A stretch of DNA of 64,000 bases from Lumbricus terrestris (lineage: Eukaryota > Annelida > Clitellata > Crassiclitellata > Lumbricidae), in the NCBI GenBank assembly GCA_949752735.1, contig OX457052.1:37513868-37577867 (forward strand). The letters are read 5' to 3'. A program made the position numbers and the translations under genes. Every line of letters begins with the position of its first letter. The first letter of the stretch is position 1. The notes beneath the pieces were generated by a model. The model was not told the origin of the DNA, searched no databases, and worked only from the letters and a program-made list of their open reading frames with translations. Below, one piece after another: positions 23,640 to 35,294 of this stretch.

Positions 23640-24490
23640 AATAAAAGCTCACGCAACAGATGAGACCAGGGAGCCTGCGATGGACATAAACGAAAGAGGG
23701 AGACACGTTCTCGACGTTTGCACATGCACACGGGAAGGACTCAGTACTAAGTGAGTTATATCCTGTAGGCCTAATATTAATTATGTCTGATACAACAGGG
23801 TTTTCGTACCACTATTAGTCGGGTGCTACAACAGTGCTGTAGACTAAGTGAGCATAAATCAGTGTATCAGGCTGTTAAGACAGGATGATCACACAGAGAT
23901 TAATTAGGCCTACGCAACAGATGGAAAGAGAGGAGCTAATGACCTGAGATGCCGGGTAACCTATTCCATTGTGGTCGATCGAACAGAGGAGAGATTCTCT
24001 GTCGCGCAGTGGATTTGTTGACTGTGTGAACAATGGGGTCACACGTAGATTCACCTTGTCACCTTGTGCTGTCAGCTCGTAGAGCTCTAGCGATCGTCAT
24101 GACACACATTCTACATTGTTTTCTGTTCGCAGACAAGTCCCTCAGTTCTTCCAAATTAGTAGATTACATTGTAGAAATCCAAGGCACAGTTCGATGAAAA
24201 TGAGTAAGATTGCTGCCTGAGATCAGCTGGAACACAACTCAGACCACACAGGGCAATGACGCATTTTAGTATTATTGTTAATACCAGAATCTTGTCAGTG
24301 TGTAAGTTTAAGTCGAACCTAGCGGTCGTGTGGATCGTGAGAAACACTGCATGGTGACTTAGACTACAGGTGATGAACGTTGCTATTTCAATGAGGCGTT
24401 AGGGGCGGTCGACGTGTTTACCCGTTATACCATATACAACACATATTCTGGATGCACACGAAGACCTACTACATATCTACTGCATATCAC
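23640..24490 (+). other. RTE-like C-terminal scrap, then no gene
   Basis: 23665-23745 gives AMDINERGRHVL and CTCTREGLSTK, resembling the end of RTE-like polyproteins (compare 47795-47865). A phrase AGATGCCGGGTAACCTATTCC at 23947-23967 recurs at 16131. The rest shows nothing recognisable. Confidence 0.45.
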
Positions 24491-24519
24491 CATTTTGCTT
24501 TTCTTCCCAATGTACGCTT

Positions 24520-24733
<214 letters not shown>

Positions 24734-24764
24734 GTCAGTTATGAACTCGGCGTTCATGGTCATT

Positions 24765-25225
24765 GCTCTTCTACCTCGCTACTCCACATTTCTACTTACA
24801 CAACTGACGTTCTACACTGGCTTCCTGTTGCTTCTCGTATCCAATTCAATGTATTGCGTTCACAGTCCTAAAAACCAAAAGGGCAAGCTCCTATAAATTC
24901 GTTTGTGATTTGATGCACAAATCCCTCTTTGCATGCCGCAGTCTCTTCCCGCCCTCTCAACTCTACTGATCGAATTAATCTCCTATTGTTCCAAGGGGCA
25001 ATGACTTCCATGGCCCAACACCGCGCCTTTGCCATTGTAGGCCCTTCTAAGAGGGATGAATTCCCTCCCGCTATCCGTAGTAAGATCCTATTGGAGGTGC
25101 CATCTTCAACCCTTCGCTGTTTGAATTCTTTCTTTTTCACACGGGCTGTCACGCTGAATAACTGGCACTGAAAGAGGCACTTTATAAATTTTCATAAATT
25201 GTACAGTACAATACAGTACTTTCAG
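24765..25225 (+). mobile_element. L2-like LINE 3' end, decayed
   Basis: CTACACTGGCTTCCTGTTGC (LHWLPVA), then frames with FVCDLM, DRINLLLFQGAMTSMAQHRA and FAIVGP, ending ...CACTTTATAAATTTT with ACAGTACAATACAGTAC as tail. Frameshifts are present. Confidence 0.82.
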
Positions 25226-25469
25226 CTGCAAATTTACACCGTTGTTGCAATCAAGAATATTTATTCGAAAGTATTGGTTATAATTTTATTAAGTCAGTTG
25301 ATGCAACAGAGACTTGATTCAAGCGCTCTAGCATAATGTAGACGTTAGTCACAAAATTTAGCCTTTATTCCATTAAATCGTTGTTAAAATGCCTGATCAT
25401 AATTATTCATAGAATTGTTCTTGGTTGATGCAAAGGATTCGTTTCGATTGCGTTGTCGAAGTCTACCAG

Positions 25470-28400
25470 TCACCCCTTGGACTTGGGCTTGGGCTTGGGC
25501 TTGGGCGTGGTCTTGGGATTGGGCTTGAGAGGCAGAAGCTGGACAGGTGCAGAAGATTTCATTTCGAAGCAGCCTAGGTCATAAGTGCCTAATTTCTGGC
25601 CGAAGTACAAAGAAATTCTGGCGCATCCGATGATTTTTTTTGGCTCAACCTTGATATCGTAGAAAATGAGACAGATCTTCGCCTTCGACTGCTGGAAGCA
25701 TATCTCTGGTTGACCCAAAACTAAAAGCATAAATGCGTGTTTTGATTAGCAAGTCAAGGAGAAATATTTGAAATCTGGGTTATCGTCACTACTTCCAAAT
25801 CCGAGTCCAATCTATTGCAAGCGTTGCGGTATTGGACATAAACGTTCGAAAATGAGCAACAGCTTTGCATGATTGAACATTTCCTAGATGTATTCCAGGC
25901 ACTGCAATTTATATAATCTCGCAACTTTGACTATTGCCAATTTCATTCGCATCAATCTTCAGCGGTAAAAGTGATAATAACATTAGTTGAATTTGGATGG
26001 TAGCCATTCAAAGATGGCAGCACGTCCTACTAATCACAAGTGTTTACCTATACTATCTGCAGAATGCAAGGCTAAGTCGACATTTTTTCAAGGTATCCGT
26101 GGACAGAGTCCATCGGTAGCGACCGAAAGTAGCGTTCAACAGTAGCGCCCGACGGGTACATGTAGCTCCCGAGGGTAGCTCCCGAGTGTAGCTCGCGAGG
26201 GTAGCTCCCGAGGGTAGCTCTCGAGGGTAGCTCCCGGGTGTAGCTCCCGAGGGTAGCTCTCGAGTGTAGCTCGCGAGGGTAGCTCCCGAGGCTAGCTCCC
26301 GATGGTAGCTCCCGAAGGTAGCTCCCGAGGATAGCTCCCGAGGAGAGCTCCCGAGGGTAACATGAGTGCGTCATTATTCTAAACCCTTTCCCAAAAACCT
26401 TCAAGTTCAGTTTCACTGTCAGATAGAATACTGTGTTAAAAGAAGGCCGATTGATTTGAGCGCCTCCAAGTAGAGAGCTTGAAGGGGTGCTATAACAAGT
26501 GCACATACAAGCAAAAACATTCGTCTCACGTTGCGTCGTGATTATACTCACAAGGGAATTTCTTCTCGTAGACAGTTTTGCCATCGAACATCACCTTGAA
26601 GTCAACCGTTTTATCGACTGGATTGAAGGTCAGGACCACGCAACCTAGTGAATAAAATCACTTACAAGCTAAAAGAAAATTCACACGAATCTGTAGGACA
26701 TGGGTCAGAATAAAATGGAAATTAACATGAATGATATTATTAGATCTACATTTAAGAGAAATTGAAATTTTGGATTTAAAGTAATTATTAAGCAATCTGC
26801 CATAATTATAAAACCTTCATACTACATAATGGAAACACCGCGATCCGCTAGAAAAATAAAAATTAATCGCTCTAGATTAGAATGGCATGATTATCCGGAT
26901 CACAATGGAATAAATCGCAACTGTGAAAGTATACCAGCAAATATTCATTCCTAATAATATTCGACATTAAATTTCTCTTCCTGCACTTCAAATTTTCTGG
27001 TCAAAATGTGGCAGAATCGTGCCTTGCTTTAGCTGAAAAAATGACTAGAGTCGTCTGGATATTAATTAGCCTACATGACTGTCCTCCTGGCTAGCGACAA
27101 TACATCCATCGTTCCACTGGGCATACGCCAAAAATGCTGATGGCGCTGTGTCTATAGGTTTTTATTAACAATAGATGAATATAACAATAGTTGCGGCACT
27201 TGATGTGTCAATCCTCAAACTTTAATAAAAGTGGATTCATATCCTAATCATCTGCCTTGTTATACACTCTAGTCTTCAGCACCAAATACCAAGTAGCTGA
27301 TCCGCCGCTCTGACCCTATGGTAACTCGACCCGGACCACCCCGGAATACTCTTACGGTCACCTCTTTTGACTCAATGCAGAGTTCGTGAATAGGCTGGTG
27401 CCCCGCGCTTGGCTTTCAATTAGCGCTTTAGAAAATTAATGGGGGTTACGATTACGATTACGAAGTACCTTGGACCGCGAGGTTGTGTTTGGAAGAGCAC
27501 GCCTCTAGGACCTATGATGGTTTTGTTGATGAGTTCTCTGCCCGATGGCATGTTCATTGGTTTTTGCCTCTAGGTATGAGATGAGTGAGCTGGTTTCCCG
27601 TTGTCTCCCTCACAGATAATCATGAGCAGCTACTTGTTCAAGGTCGTTACACAATAGCATTGAGGTAGATTCGAACCTGTGACCCTTCGATCACAAGGCG
27701 CCTAACTTATCGCTTCACCACCGCGTCCCACCTTTGGGACCTTTATGGGGTGGGCACTTGGGCTGTTGGGTTGGAGAAGAGGGTTAATGTATAGTTTTCG
27801 AATTAAATAAGTACAGATTGTTGCGAATACTTGCATTCGATACTTGTCCCTGTTATCTTCTGACAACATTTGCAGGTGAGGCCCGTGCATTTGCACCGTT
27901 CTGCAATTCCGCTTCCAGGGGGAAGAACCGTCTCTTGTGAAAGAGCTGCAACCGCTACGAGCAAGTACTCCAATGCGATTTGTTTTCCTGCAATAAAGCA
28001 ACCGCACTAAATAATGCTGCTGAGGATTCGTAAGCTTGTAATAATATTAACAGCAAATGACAGTAAACGTCCTGTAAGCTTATCTTTCTTATCTCCATAT
28101 CTAAATGTATTGAATTTGAAAATTCGAAAAGCGGCCTTAGTAAGGAACTGTGCAGAAAGGACTGCGGAGTGCAGAGTCGCTTGGGTCGCGAGGGAGTAGT
28201 GATGGTTTAGTGCTGTGGAACCGGATGATTCCAACTTCCAGGCTCAAATCCACCTCCACGTCGTTAAGGGACCTTGAGAAAGTCCTTCACTTGCAATAGG
28301 CTAATTGTTCATGCGTTTCGGCGTGAAATTCCGATGCAGTGTCCGCGCTGTCGTTGGGATCTCCTCTGAGTTGCGAGCTTGAAGAGGCGCTGTAGCAAAT

Positions 28401-29934
28401 GCGAGAAATAAGAATGAGCAGGTTTTGAGATGAGCGAAGGAAGACGAGAGACTGCCCGAAAGTTAGAGGCGTACGGTAGTGCAGAATATGGACGAATATT
28501 TATTTTGTTTGACTAAATAATGCAAGCATTAAATTTGGCACAATATCATGATAGCCTACATCGAACATGTCCTAAGAGAAAGATTTATCGCAGATTGTTC
28601 CTCTGACCCCAGTGGCATCCATTTCCCAAAAGAGTCGGCCGCTTTACAGCTTTTTAATATTTCAGCTATAGCAATTCCTTCCGAATAATAATATTGATGT
28701 CAAAAACATTCAACTCTAGTGGCAACAACTCCAAAGCGACGTAGTTTTCACCAACCCGCTGTATTCTTTAGATCAGACGAAAAAGCAGATAAGAGAGAAG
28801 AAAAGAGCAAATAAAAATTATCGAAGTCCAGCTGAAACTCTAACAACATTACGTAGCAGCATTATGCAAAGCTGAACCGGTGAGTGAGTTAGTGAGCGAG
28901 TGAGTGAATGGTGGCTGTTTGAGTGGTTTAGTGTGTAAGTGACTGAGCTTCAGTAAGACTATTGAGCAGTGGCGGCGCTAGGTGGGAGATGGGGGCTAAG
29001 CTCCCCCTACAAGAGGCTCAGCCCCCCCCCCCCCTAAAAATGGGCATCCGAATTTTTTTACATTGAAATATCCACGATTTTCGGCTAATGACTAAACAAA
29101 AAAGGTCGTCAGAAATTTTGGCGGCGAAAATGGAAAATTTTCATAAGAATTCGGTCGATGACTAAAAAAAAGGTCGTCAGAAACTTTGGCGGATGGAAAT
29201 GTGAAAATTTGGCCTCGAGGCTTCAGTCTCTCCCCCCCAAACTGAAATCCTGGCGCCGCCACTGCTACTGAGTTAGATAGCCTAAAGTGTGTAAAAACCT
29301 GTTCATCGGTCCGCCAATACCTGTACATCACTCAGTCATTTACCCTTGATACCCATTAATGACATTGTTATTTGTACATTATTTTGCTGTTTACTTTTAA
29401 AGTGTATTGACATGTAACTGGGTGCGGTGTGTCACCCTGATTTGTCTAATTAAACGAAAATTAATTACTAACTCAGTCACTGCCTGATTGACTGACTGAC
29501 TGACAGGTGTGCAGTCAGGTAGACTAGGCTAGTCAGTCACAGATTGAGTGCATTCGCGCCGACTTTTGTTTCTATCGCTGGGTACTTGAGTTTACTACGG
29601 GGAAATGTTTGTAAATTATTGCAATCAGAGAGGAGTTTTGTGCTGAATGTCAGCTTCCATGACGTTGTAAGAAAAAGAGCGTGCTAACAGGAATTAACTG
29701 TAACTCATGCGCTCTTTAACTCACTAACAATGACTCAACCGCACTGAAGCACTCATCTTCGCTTACTAACTCGGCGTTACTCGTGGACTAACCTGGCGAG
29801 TCTTCGTCCTCTTCTGATTCCGCTGGGTTTCCCTCGTCTTCGTCTTCGTAATCGCCCTCGCTTTCTGCATCTGCATGCAATGCGATGAAGCATACTACCA
29901 TGAAAACCAATCCCAAGAGTTTTGCAAGCGCCAT
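25470..29934 (-). CDS. Secreted cysteine-rich protein, DUF4773-like, 4 exons
   Basis: Exons: 29934-29793, 27987-27844, 26644-26552, 25720-25470; all introns GT...AG, all phase 1, total 630 nt (209 residues, TGA stop). The chosen ATG at 29934 has a good context (AAGATGG) and starts a clear signal peptide (1-23, ending ALHADA); an in-frame ATG 14 codons upstream would bury it. A very acidic stretch follows (24-47), then CxCx4CxCC (C79-C89), a single Cys (97), and four more (134, 143, 159, 177), ten in all. The block with FDGKTVYEKKF, KICLIFYDIKV, GCARISLYFG and LGCFEM fits my memory of the DUF4773 family of secreted proteins, whose function is not known to me. The C-terminus is Lys-Pro rich (KTTPKPKPKPKSKG). 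Exon 2 uses a GTATCG donor, the least certain junction; a further exon cannot be excluded. Confidence 0.84.
26141..26360. repeat. 14-bp GC-rich minisatellite in DUF4773-like intron 3
   Basis: About 15 copies of GTAGCTCCCGAGGG, with CTCCCGAG/CTCGCGAG variants that are partly palindromic, in an AT-rich intron. The open frame over it is periodic and not coding. Confidence 0.92.
26440..26520 (+). mobile_element. SINE tail fragment
   Basis: TTGAGCGCCTCCAAGTAGAG, then AGCTTGAAGGGGTGCTATAA and CAAGTGCACATACAAGC, the shared L2/SINE tail without the core. It lies in intron 3 of the DUF4773-like gene. Confidence 0.78.
27300..27475 (-). repeat. Dispersed repeat RX, copy 2
   Basis: In reverse orientation it repeats the order seen at 7428-7640: (GATTAC)n, AGCGCTTT, GCGCGGGGC, GAGTTACCATAGGGTCA. 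It lies in intron 2 of the DUF4773-like gene. Confidence 0.65.
27655..27730 (-). mobile_element. tRNA-like SINE head
   Basis: Read on the minus strand: GGGACGCGGTGGTGAAGCGA (box A region), then GGTTCGAATCTACC (box B), spaced as in a tRNA gene. There is no mature acceptor-stem pairing, so it is a SINE head and not a tRNA gene. Confidence 0.72.
28185..28405 (+). mobile_element. tRNA-derived SINE with L2-like tail
   Basis: AGTAGTGATGGTTTAGTG head, AGGCTCAAATCCACC (box B variant), GACCTTGAGAAAGTCCTTCA, TTTCGGCGTGAAATTCCGAT, CCTCTGAGTTGCGAGCTTGA and AGAGGCGCTGTAGCAAATG. It lies in intron 1 of the DUF4773-like gene. Confidence 0.83.
28967..29264. mobile_element. hAT-like MITE, 298 bp
   Basis: Perfect 12-bp inverted ends CAGTGGCGGCGC, the same as the element at 223. 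Flanking octamers are CTATTGAG (28959-28966) and CTACTGAG (29265-29272), an 8-bp duplication with one change. The interior has C-runs and an inexact repeat (AAAAAAGGTCGTCAGAAA, twice). Confidence 0.85.
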
Positions 29935-30090
29935 CTTTCGAAGTGACGTCTTAACTGTAAGTTCAAATGCAGTCAAATTCCTTTAGAAACATTGTCCGCC
30001 GGCAATATTATACATGTACAGTATAATTGTACACGCCTACTTACTACATGTAGACCGAGTGCAAGACAAATTTCTTAATTTTTACACTCA

Positions 30091-30290
30091 CTCATTCATT
30101 CATTCATTCATTCATAGCATTTATATAGCGCCCCTTCAAGAAACTACTCAGAGGCGCTCCCAGCCCAACCACGAGCAAAGAACAAAGACTTGAGAGACTT
30201 GTAGAACCCAGCCGGATGGGCCACAAGTAGAGAGCGAAGCGTAACCGGGAGGTCGTTGGGAACGAAGCGGAAAAAATCTGACGACCGTTT
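30091..30290 (-). mobile_element. L2-like LINE 3' end
   Basis: Minus strand: VPNDLPVTLRSLLV, YKSLKSLFF and GWAGSASE, stop, then GAGTAGTTTCTTGAAGGGGC, GCTATATAAATGC and a (TGAA)n tail. Confidence 0.86.
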
Positions 30291-31404
30291 TTTAAGTCCT
30301 CCACTTGAACTTGCTTTTTTCAGCCTTCCTGTTTATTTTTCACTGCACAGGTCTTTCGTTCGTTCGTGGCGAACCGGCTGCAACTACCTGTTTCCTAATG
30401 ATCTTCACTGCACAGGACTGCTTGTACGGCTGCACAAATTCTTTTAGGCTTACAACTGCATATATTTTGTAGAACTGCAACTTTAAATAGGCCTGCTGGC
30501 CGGATGTCCTTTCTGACACTAACCCAACAGTATTACAGTAAATACACCGTCGTTCAAAAAAGTAATCCGAATTGTTTTTCTTATAATTAGCCTATATCTC
30601 CAATGTCTGATTATTAATCATTCTAAATTTTCCGAATATTTAGAAAATTGAACCAAGAATATGATTTCAAGATGTCATTTCGAAAATTTGAACGGATAGA
30701 AAGATATGAATCTTTCAACTTCATCTACCGAAATTTCAGTTTACCAGCAATTTTCCTTTGGTTTTTGTAACAAAGTACTTCAAACCTTAAAAAAGTTCTT
30801 AGTATTTTGTGAAGAAACTTTGTGTAGATATTGTTTGATTATTTTAATAAAGATGATGTTATAGACGACAGGATTTAAATATGGACTGCCCGGATGCCAT
30901 AAAGTGGGAGAAAATGAGGTATGGTGTCTCTCTTGTTAGCATTTCGATGGCTTATATATCTGGTTCTGTGGCCTGACACTGTTCTGTTGAAAAATAAAAT
31001 AGCCTTCTGGTGCTATAGGTCTAGATTTCTGATAACAGGTATAAAATGTTGTGACAGCAGAACGTTGCAATAAAATATACTCTGTTAATAGTACTCCTGG
31101 ATCACTGAAGACCGAAATTAAGAACCATCAAGCGTCAAAATCGCAACGAACACCATTACAGACTTACTGAAAACTGAAATTTCTGGAGATAAAGTTGAAA
31201 TATTCATACATTTCTATCCGTTCAAATTTACGACATGATATTTTGGAATCCTATTCTAGGTTCAATTCTCTAAATATTTGAAAAAGTTTAGTATGATTAC
31301 TAATCAGGCATTAGATATAAAAGAAAAACAGTTTAGCTTACTTTTAACACATTTATAAACGACCTTAAAATAATTTATTGTTATTCTCGTAATGCCAAAA
31401 CATT
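30291..31404. other. No gene; a diverged inverted pair
   Basis: 30560-30720 and 31190-31340 appear to be inverted, diverged copies (AACGGATAGAAAGATATGAA against TTTCTATCCGTTCAAATTTA; GGTTCAATT against AATTGAACC), about 500 bp apart. This may be the arms of an old DNA transposon; no target duplication was found. Confidence 0.45.
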
Positions 31405-31560
31405 GCAGGTCGTGTGAGACCAAAGTTATAAATACAATTATTTTTAGTATTTAAAAGGTGTCGAAGTGTCAGTCATCATTCACGCTTTTATTTGACACAC
31501 CTTATGCGTTTGCTACTGGTAAAACGCAAGCAATAGTGGAACTATACTATTATAATAAAG
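31405..31560 (+). repeat. 135-bp dispersed unit with (TTA)n tail, copy 1
   Basis: CAGGTCGTGTGAGACCAAAG, TTATAAATA, AAAAGGTGTCGAAGTGTCAG, CTTTTATTTGACACACCTTA, ACGCAA and TAGTGGAACTATA. Copy 2 lies at 40556-40715. It contains a TATA/AGGTGTC pair with 29-bp spacing and a downstream inverse GACACACCT. Confidence 0.75.
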
Positions 31561-31561
31561 T

Positions 31562-31588
31562 TATTATTATTTATTATTATTATTATTA

Positions 31589-31659
<71 letters not shown>
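31562..31659. repeat. (TTA)n microsatellite
   Basis: Nearly perfect trinucleotide array with two ATTT interruptions, following the 135-bp unit. Confidence 0.93.
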
Positions 31660-32032
31660 ACCACGGTTTGAAAAGGGAATAAAGTAACAATGTAACAAAG
31701 GGAATAAAGTAAGAAAAACAATTGTCACTACAAGCAAATGTTTTGTTTGTCTTATTTGAGTGGATAAATAACCTTTAAAAAAACTTTCTTCCTAAACCTA
31801 TGGGAGGTCAACCTCCTAAGACCCTTGCCTGCGCCACGGATGATTACTACGCAGTTCACTGTCCGCCTAATCAACCTGGCTTAAGAAACCCCTAGATTCA
31901 TCTGCCCTGCAAAAACACTCTATTTTCACACACCTTCAACTATTCATCTGAAACATTGCACCTAGACAGAGGCGAGCAGGACCACCCACCCGCTCCTACC
32001 CTCGACCGGGAGGCGATATTTCGAGATACACG

Positions 32033-32489
32033 CCGGTGACACGAAACGGAGTATACCCTCTGAAAGCTATCCGGGGGGATGAATTAATCCATCCCCCCGG
32101 ATGGAATTAACCGGTCTATACTATCCGAGAGGATAAACCATTCTATCCCCTTTTTTAAAAATGCGCATAATAAAAAATTTCTGCTGTAATCAAAGTTTAA
32201 AGTGACTCTAATTGTTTTAAGTGTCCTAAGCAATGCTCAGATAAAGGCAACTCGAATTTATTTAGTGACTCTAAGTGTTGTTATGTGTTTTAAGTGTTTT
32301 TAGTGCTCTAAAAATAGGGCAAAACAAATTATCTAGTAGGGATAAACATACCTGTTAGTGTCATTGTTCAAAACAAAGCAGATGAAAATTAATTTGCCAA
32401 AAAAAATACACGCGGTGGCGGTTTTTTCGACTTTTTTTAATTTGGGGGGATACAATTAATACGGGGGATACTCTATTTCGTGACACCGG
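32033..32489. mobile_element. MITE-like element with 25-bp inverted ends
   Basis: CCGGTGACACGAAACGGAGT-ATACCC on the left against CCGGTGTCACGAAATAGAGT-ATCCCC (inverted right end). Inside are GGGGGGAT...ATCCCCCC foldbacks. No clear target duplication, so the exact ends are uncertain. Confidence 0.65.
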
Positions 32490-32724
32490 CAACGGCCGCA
32501 GTTTCGCAACTATTCAGCTCCAACCTTACAGTTAGACAGAGGGCTACCAGGACCACGCCGTCCTCACCCTTCACAGTTCCTCATCCTAGAGACGGAGTGG
32601 CCTGTAAAAACGGATAATTGTCGGGTCGACGAAGGTTGCGGCCACAGTTTTGCACCTAATCTTTTCCATCGTTCCAGCAGGGCAGAGGGCTATCAATAGT
32701 GAGAGAGTTCAGCAACAAACCGAC

Positions 32725-33240
32725 ATTTTCTCGTTGTTTCTGCTCATTCCACTTCTTCTTGTAATGGGAGACTTTCCGGTGTAATAATTACACGAGACTT
32801 CACAGGGCTTGTGATTGATTGGACCGTCGGATAATTTTATGTGTCGTTTTACTCGAGTCGAAAACAACTGCCGTGTACAAAACTATTCTTGCGCGTATCA
32901 GTGTATTGAGCCTACTTCATTGGCGCAGTTTGGTTTCCGTTCTTGGAGGGGCTAAAGCCTTCTTGGGGGCTAAGCCCGGGAAAAGATACCATTTGCACGG
33001 TTAAAAAATGAATGTGGGTCTTCTTGGGGGGGGGGGCTTAGCCCCCCTAGCCCCTGATAAACTCCGCCCATGGCCTAGACTTAACTTAAAGGATGTGCTA
33101 GGATACTAAACGCGTGCATTGCAACGAGGTGGCGTAAAATAGGGCAGAGTAGCCTATGGCCTAGTTGAATAATAGAGTCAGTTATTATTTTAAAAATTCT
33201 CCTGCGACATTAAACACAGAAATATCGGCTCAGCTGGATC
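32725..33240 (+). repeat. Local duplication, copy 1 (interrupted)
   Basis: Shares CGTTGTTTCTGC...ATTCCACTTC, GTGATTGATT, CGAAAACAACTGCCG, GTGTATTGAG, AACGCGTGCATTGCAA and GCTCAGCTG, in the same order, with 33925-34350. Copy 1 is split by the MITE at 32918-33072. Confidence 0.75.
32918..33072. mobile_element. Short hAT-like MITE inserted in the duplicated block
   Basis: Ends CATTGGCGCAGTTT and (inverted) CATGGGCGGAGTTT are related to those of 35927-36275. The paralogous block at 33925-34350 lacks it, which independently shows an insertion. Flanking octamers match only 5 of 8. Confidence 0.65.
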
Positions 33241-33671
33241 ATTTTGCTTGGGAGAATGTCCAGTTTTGGGACAGATCCTGCATTGGGACAGTACAGTAAC
33301 TGTGGTGACGTCGAAGTCGCGGCTATTATAATTAATTGTTATCACGTATGGCGTCACCGAGGAACGTATTTAATGTGGCGAATGATCATACGTCTTATCC
33401 TGCAATAAAGAAAACGTTTTACAGAGATATTGGAAATTTTATTTTTCAGAGAACAAATAAAAAAAATTCTCACTCAGTCTCAACCACTGCATTAAATGTC
33501 TAGTGCTAATTTTGCTTAAATCATCAGTAGATTGTTCAGGGCAGTATTATATTGCACAGCATAATTTTATGGTGGAATTTGGAGATCATTTTATTGAGTA
33601 CTCTACCATTTTTTTTATCTCAACACTGTAGTGCCCTGACCATTGTTACAGTAGGCCTGCATTGGGGCAAA

Positions 33672-33770
33672 TTAGCTCTCAAGTGCTGTAATATGCCGAG
33701 CAAATTTCTGCCCAGGGTAACGGCCTCTGTTGTCATAGACCCTGGTAAAATCGGATCCATCCATCCAGCA
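33672..33770 (-). repeat. Dispersed 90-bp repeat copy
   Basis: Minus strand: GGATCCGATTTTACCAGGGT, CTATGACAACAGAGGCCGTT, ACCCTGGGCAGAAATTTGCT, CGGCATATTACAGCACTTGA. Confidence 0.82.
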
Positions 33771-33924
33771 TTGGGACATGCGCTCAGGGCTTGCATTGGG
33801 ATAATCCCACTGCAGGAAATCCGTAACAAATTGACCAATGTCTAGGCATTGTAATATACGGTCGCCTAATAAAAACCAAGTATATCTATATTTACCTCGG
33901 TTGCGTGTACTTCAAAGCGATGTC

Positions 33925-34350
33925 TTCCTCGTTGTTTCTGCCGATTCCACTTCGTCAGGTGATGCCCGTCTTCCCGTGGCTCGTAGATCTGTGTAATTGT
34001 CATGGGAGACTGGTCGGTATATAAAGGAAATTTAATCTCTCGTGATTGATTCGATTGTCAGATAATTTCTACTTCGTTTTGCTTAAATCGAAAACAACTG
34101 CCGCGTACAAGACTATCAGTTCTTGCTCAAAATCAGTGTATTGAGTCTGCTATTTAAATTTCATTATTCAAAAACGGTTTTTGACATAACTTAACGGATG
34201 TGCTAGACCCTAGAGTAGCCTACTAAACGCGTGCATTGCAATGAGGCGAGTAAGATACGGCAGAGTAGTACAATAGTTGACTAATAATGTCATTTCTTAT
34301 TTTAGTCGTTCTCCTCCGACACTAAGCACTCAACCAACCGCTCAGCTGAA
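33925..34350 (+). repeat. Local duplication, copy 2
   Basis: Homologous to 32725-33240 without the MITE. It carries GGTATATAAAGG at 34016-34027, which copy 1 has lost. Confidence 0.72.
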
Positions 34351-34362
34351 TCGAATTGCCTG

Positions 34363-34755
34363 CGATTACACCTATTCACTTGGTAGTTCAATTCAAAACA
34401 CAACCAACATGTTTATTTCTTATTCTGGTTGTTTCAGGACATTAGGCCTATGTTTAGATGCAAAGATATTTGAAATGTGAAAATTGACTCAATCCTAGAC
34501 ATTCTTCCCTGCACTTATTCACTTGAGAGTTCAATTCAAAACACAACCAACATGTTTCTCTTATTCTGGTGTTTGCGGAAGATTAGATCTATGTTTACAA
34601 AGAAAATAATGAGCTATTGACTCTAGATTAATATTTTATGCGTCCGTGTGTTATCATTCCTGCGATTACACCAATTCACATTAGTTTAATTCAAAACACA
34701 GCATGATCAGATCTTGAATTCCTGGCTCCCGAACCATGTGTTTGCATGCAAATGT
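34363..34755. repeat. Three diverged 130-bp direct repeats
   Basis: Units near 34363, 34503 and 34660 each contain a TGCGATTACACC/TGCACTTATTC phrase, TTCAC, TTCAATTCAAAACACA and a later TGTTT(A/G)-rich block. Confidence 0.65.
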
Positions 34756-35290
34756 ATTATTTTATTCGAGACATTATAATTATTTTAATAGTACCGTTGT
34801 AGTTTCAGCTTGACGAACCTGTGTGATAGCAAAGATCATTATTTCAAGAAGAGTATCATTATTGCATGTTATCACTGTTTCATAATAACAAACAATAGTG
34901 CTAACAAGCAATGAAAATTTTCTTCTTAGACACCTTTATCACGCTTTTAACAAATGCTATAAATGCGTCACTCAATTAAATGTTTTTATCTAGGTGGGTT
35001 TCCAGGGGAATAGCTGGAAAGAAAGCAGCTATAGACTTCAAGATGGTAGATAATTATGTAAATTTTTCGGCAAATTCGTTGGTTAGCCAATGATTAAGGT
35101 CTCTGCCGATATGAAATCCGCTTTTCGAAGTCCACTGAACGTTAAGATCCGCAATAAACTTGGCGAACTGTTTTTGAGTCGCTGTAATTTCTTTAGTCCA
35201 GTTTTAGAGGTTCACACGAGAAGCTCGCTCAAATTCTGGGCAGTTCACTCTAGCTGTTACCAACTACATCGGGATGATTTTTATGTTCTG
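34756..35290. other. No gene; TATA-26-AGGTGTC site
   Basis: Minus-strand motif with TATAG at 34961 and AGGTGTCTAAG at 34935. GTCCAGTTTTAGAGGTTC at 35197 resembles the CAGCTGAAATCG phrase downstream of other sites. Confidence 0.45.
34926..34961 (-). promoter_or_regulatory. TATA-26-AGGTGTCTAA composite site
   Basis: TATAG at 34961 and AGGTGTCTAAGA at 34935, minus strand. Confidence 0.45.
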
Positions 35291-35294
35291 ATTT

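Noticed and set aside
26072..26584. 170-codon minus-strand frame with RELPS repeats
   Set aside because: Periodic translation of the 14-bp minisatellite; the real coding here is only exon 3 (26644-26552), in another frame.
27655..27730. tRNA gene
   Set aside because: Same reasoning; it matches the head of the main SINE family.
27702..28007. 101-codon minus-strand frame
   Set aside because: Overlaps exon 2 of the DUF4773-like gene in a different frame; the CxCx4CxCC frame is the real one.
31458..31682. Frame ending in a poly-Leu run
   Set aside because: A dispersed repeat followed by (TTA)n.
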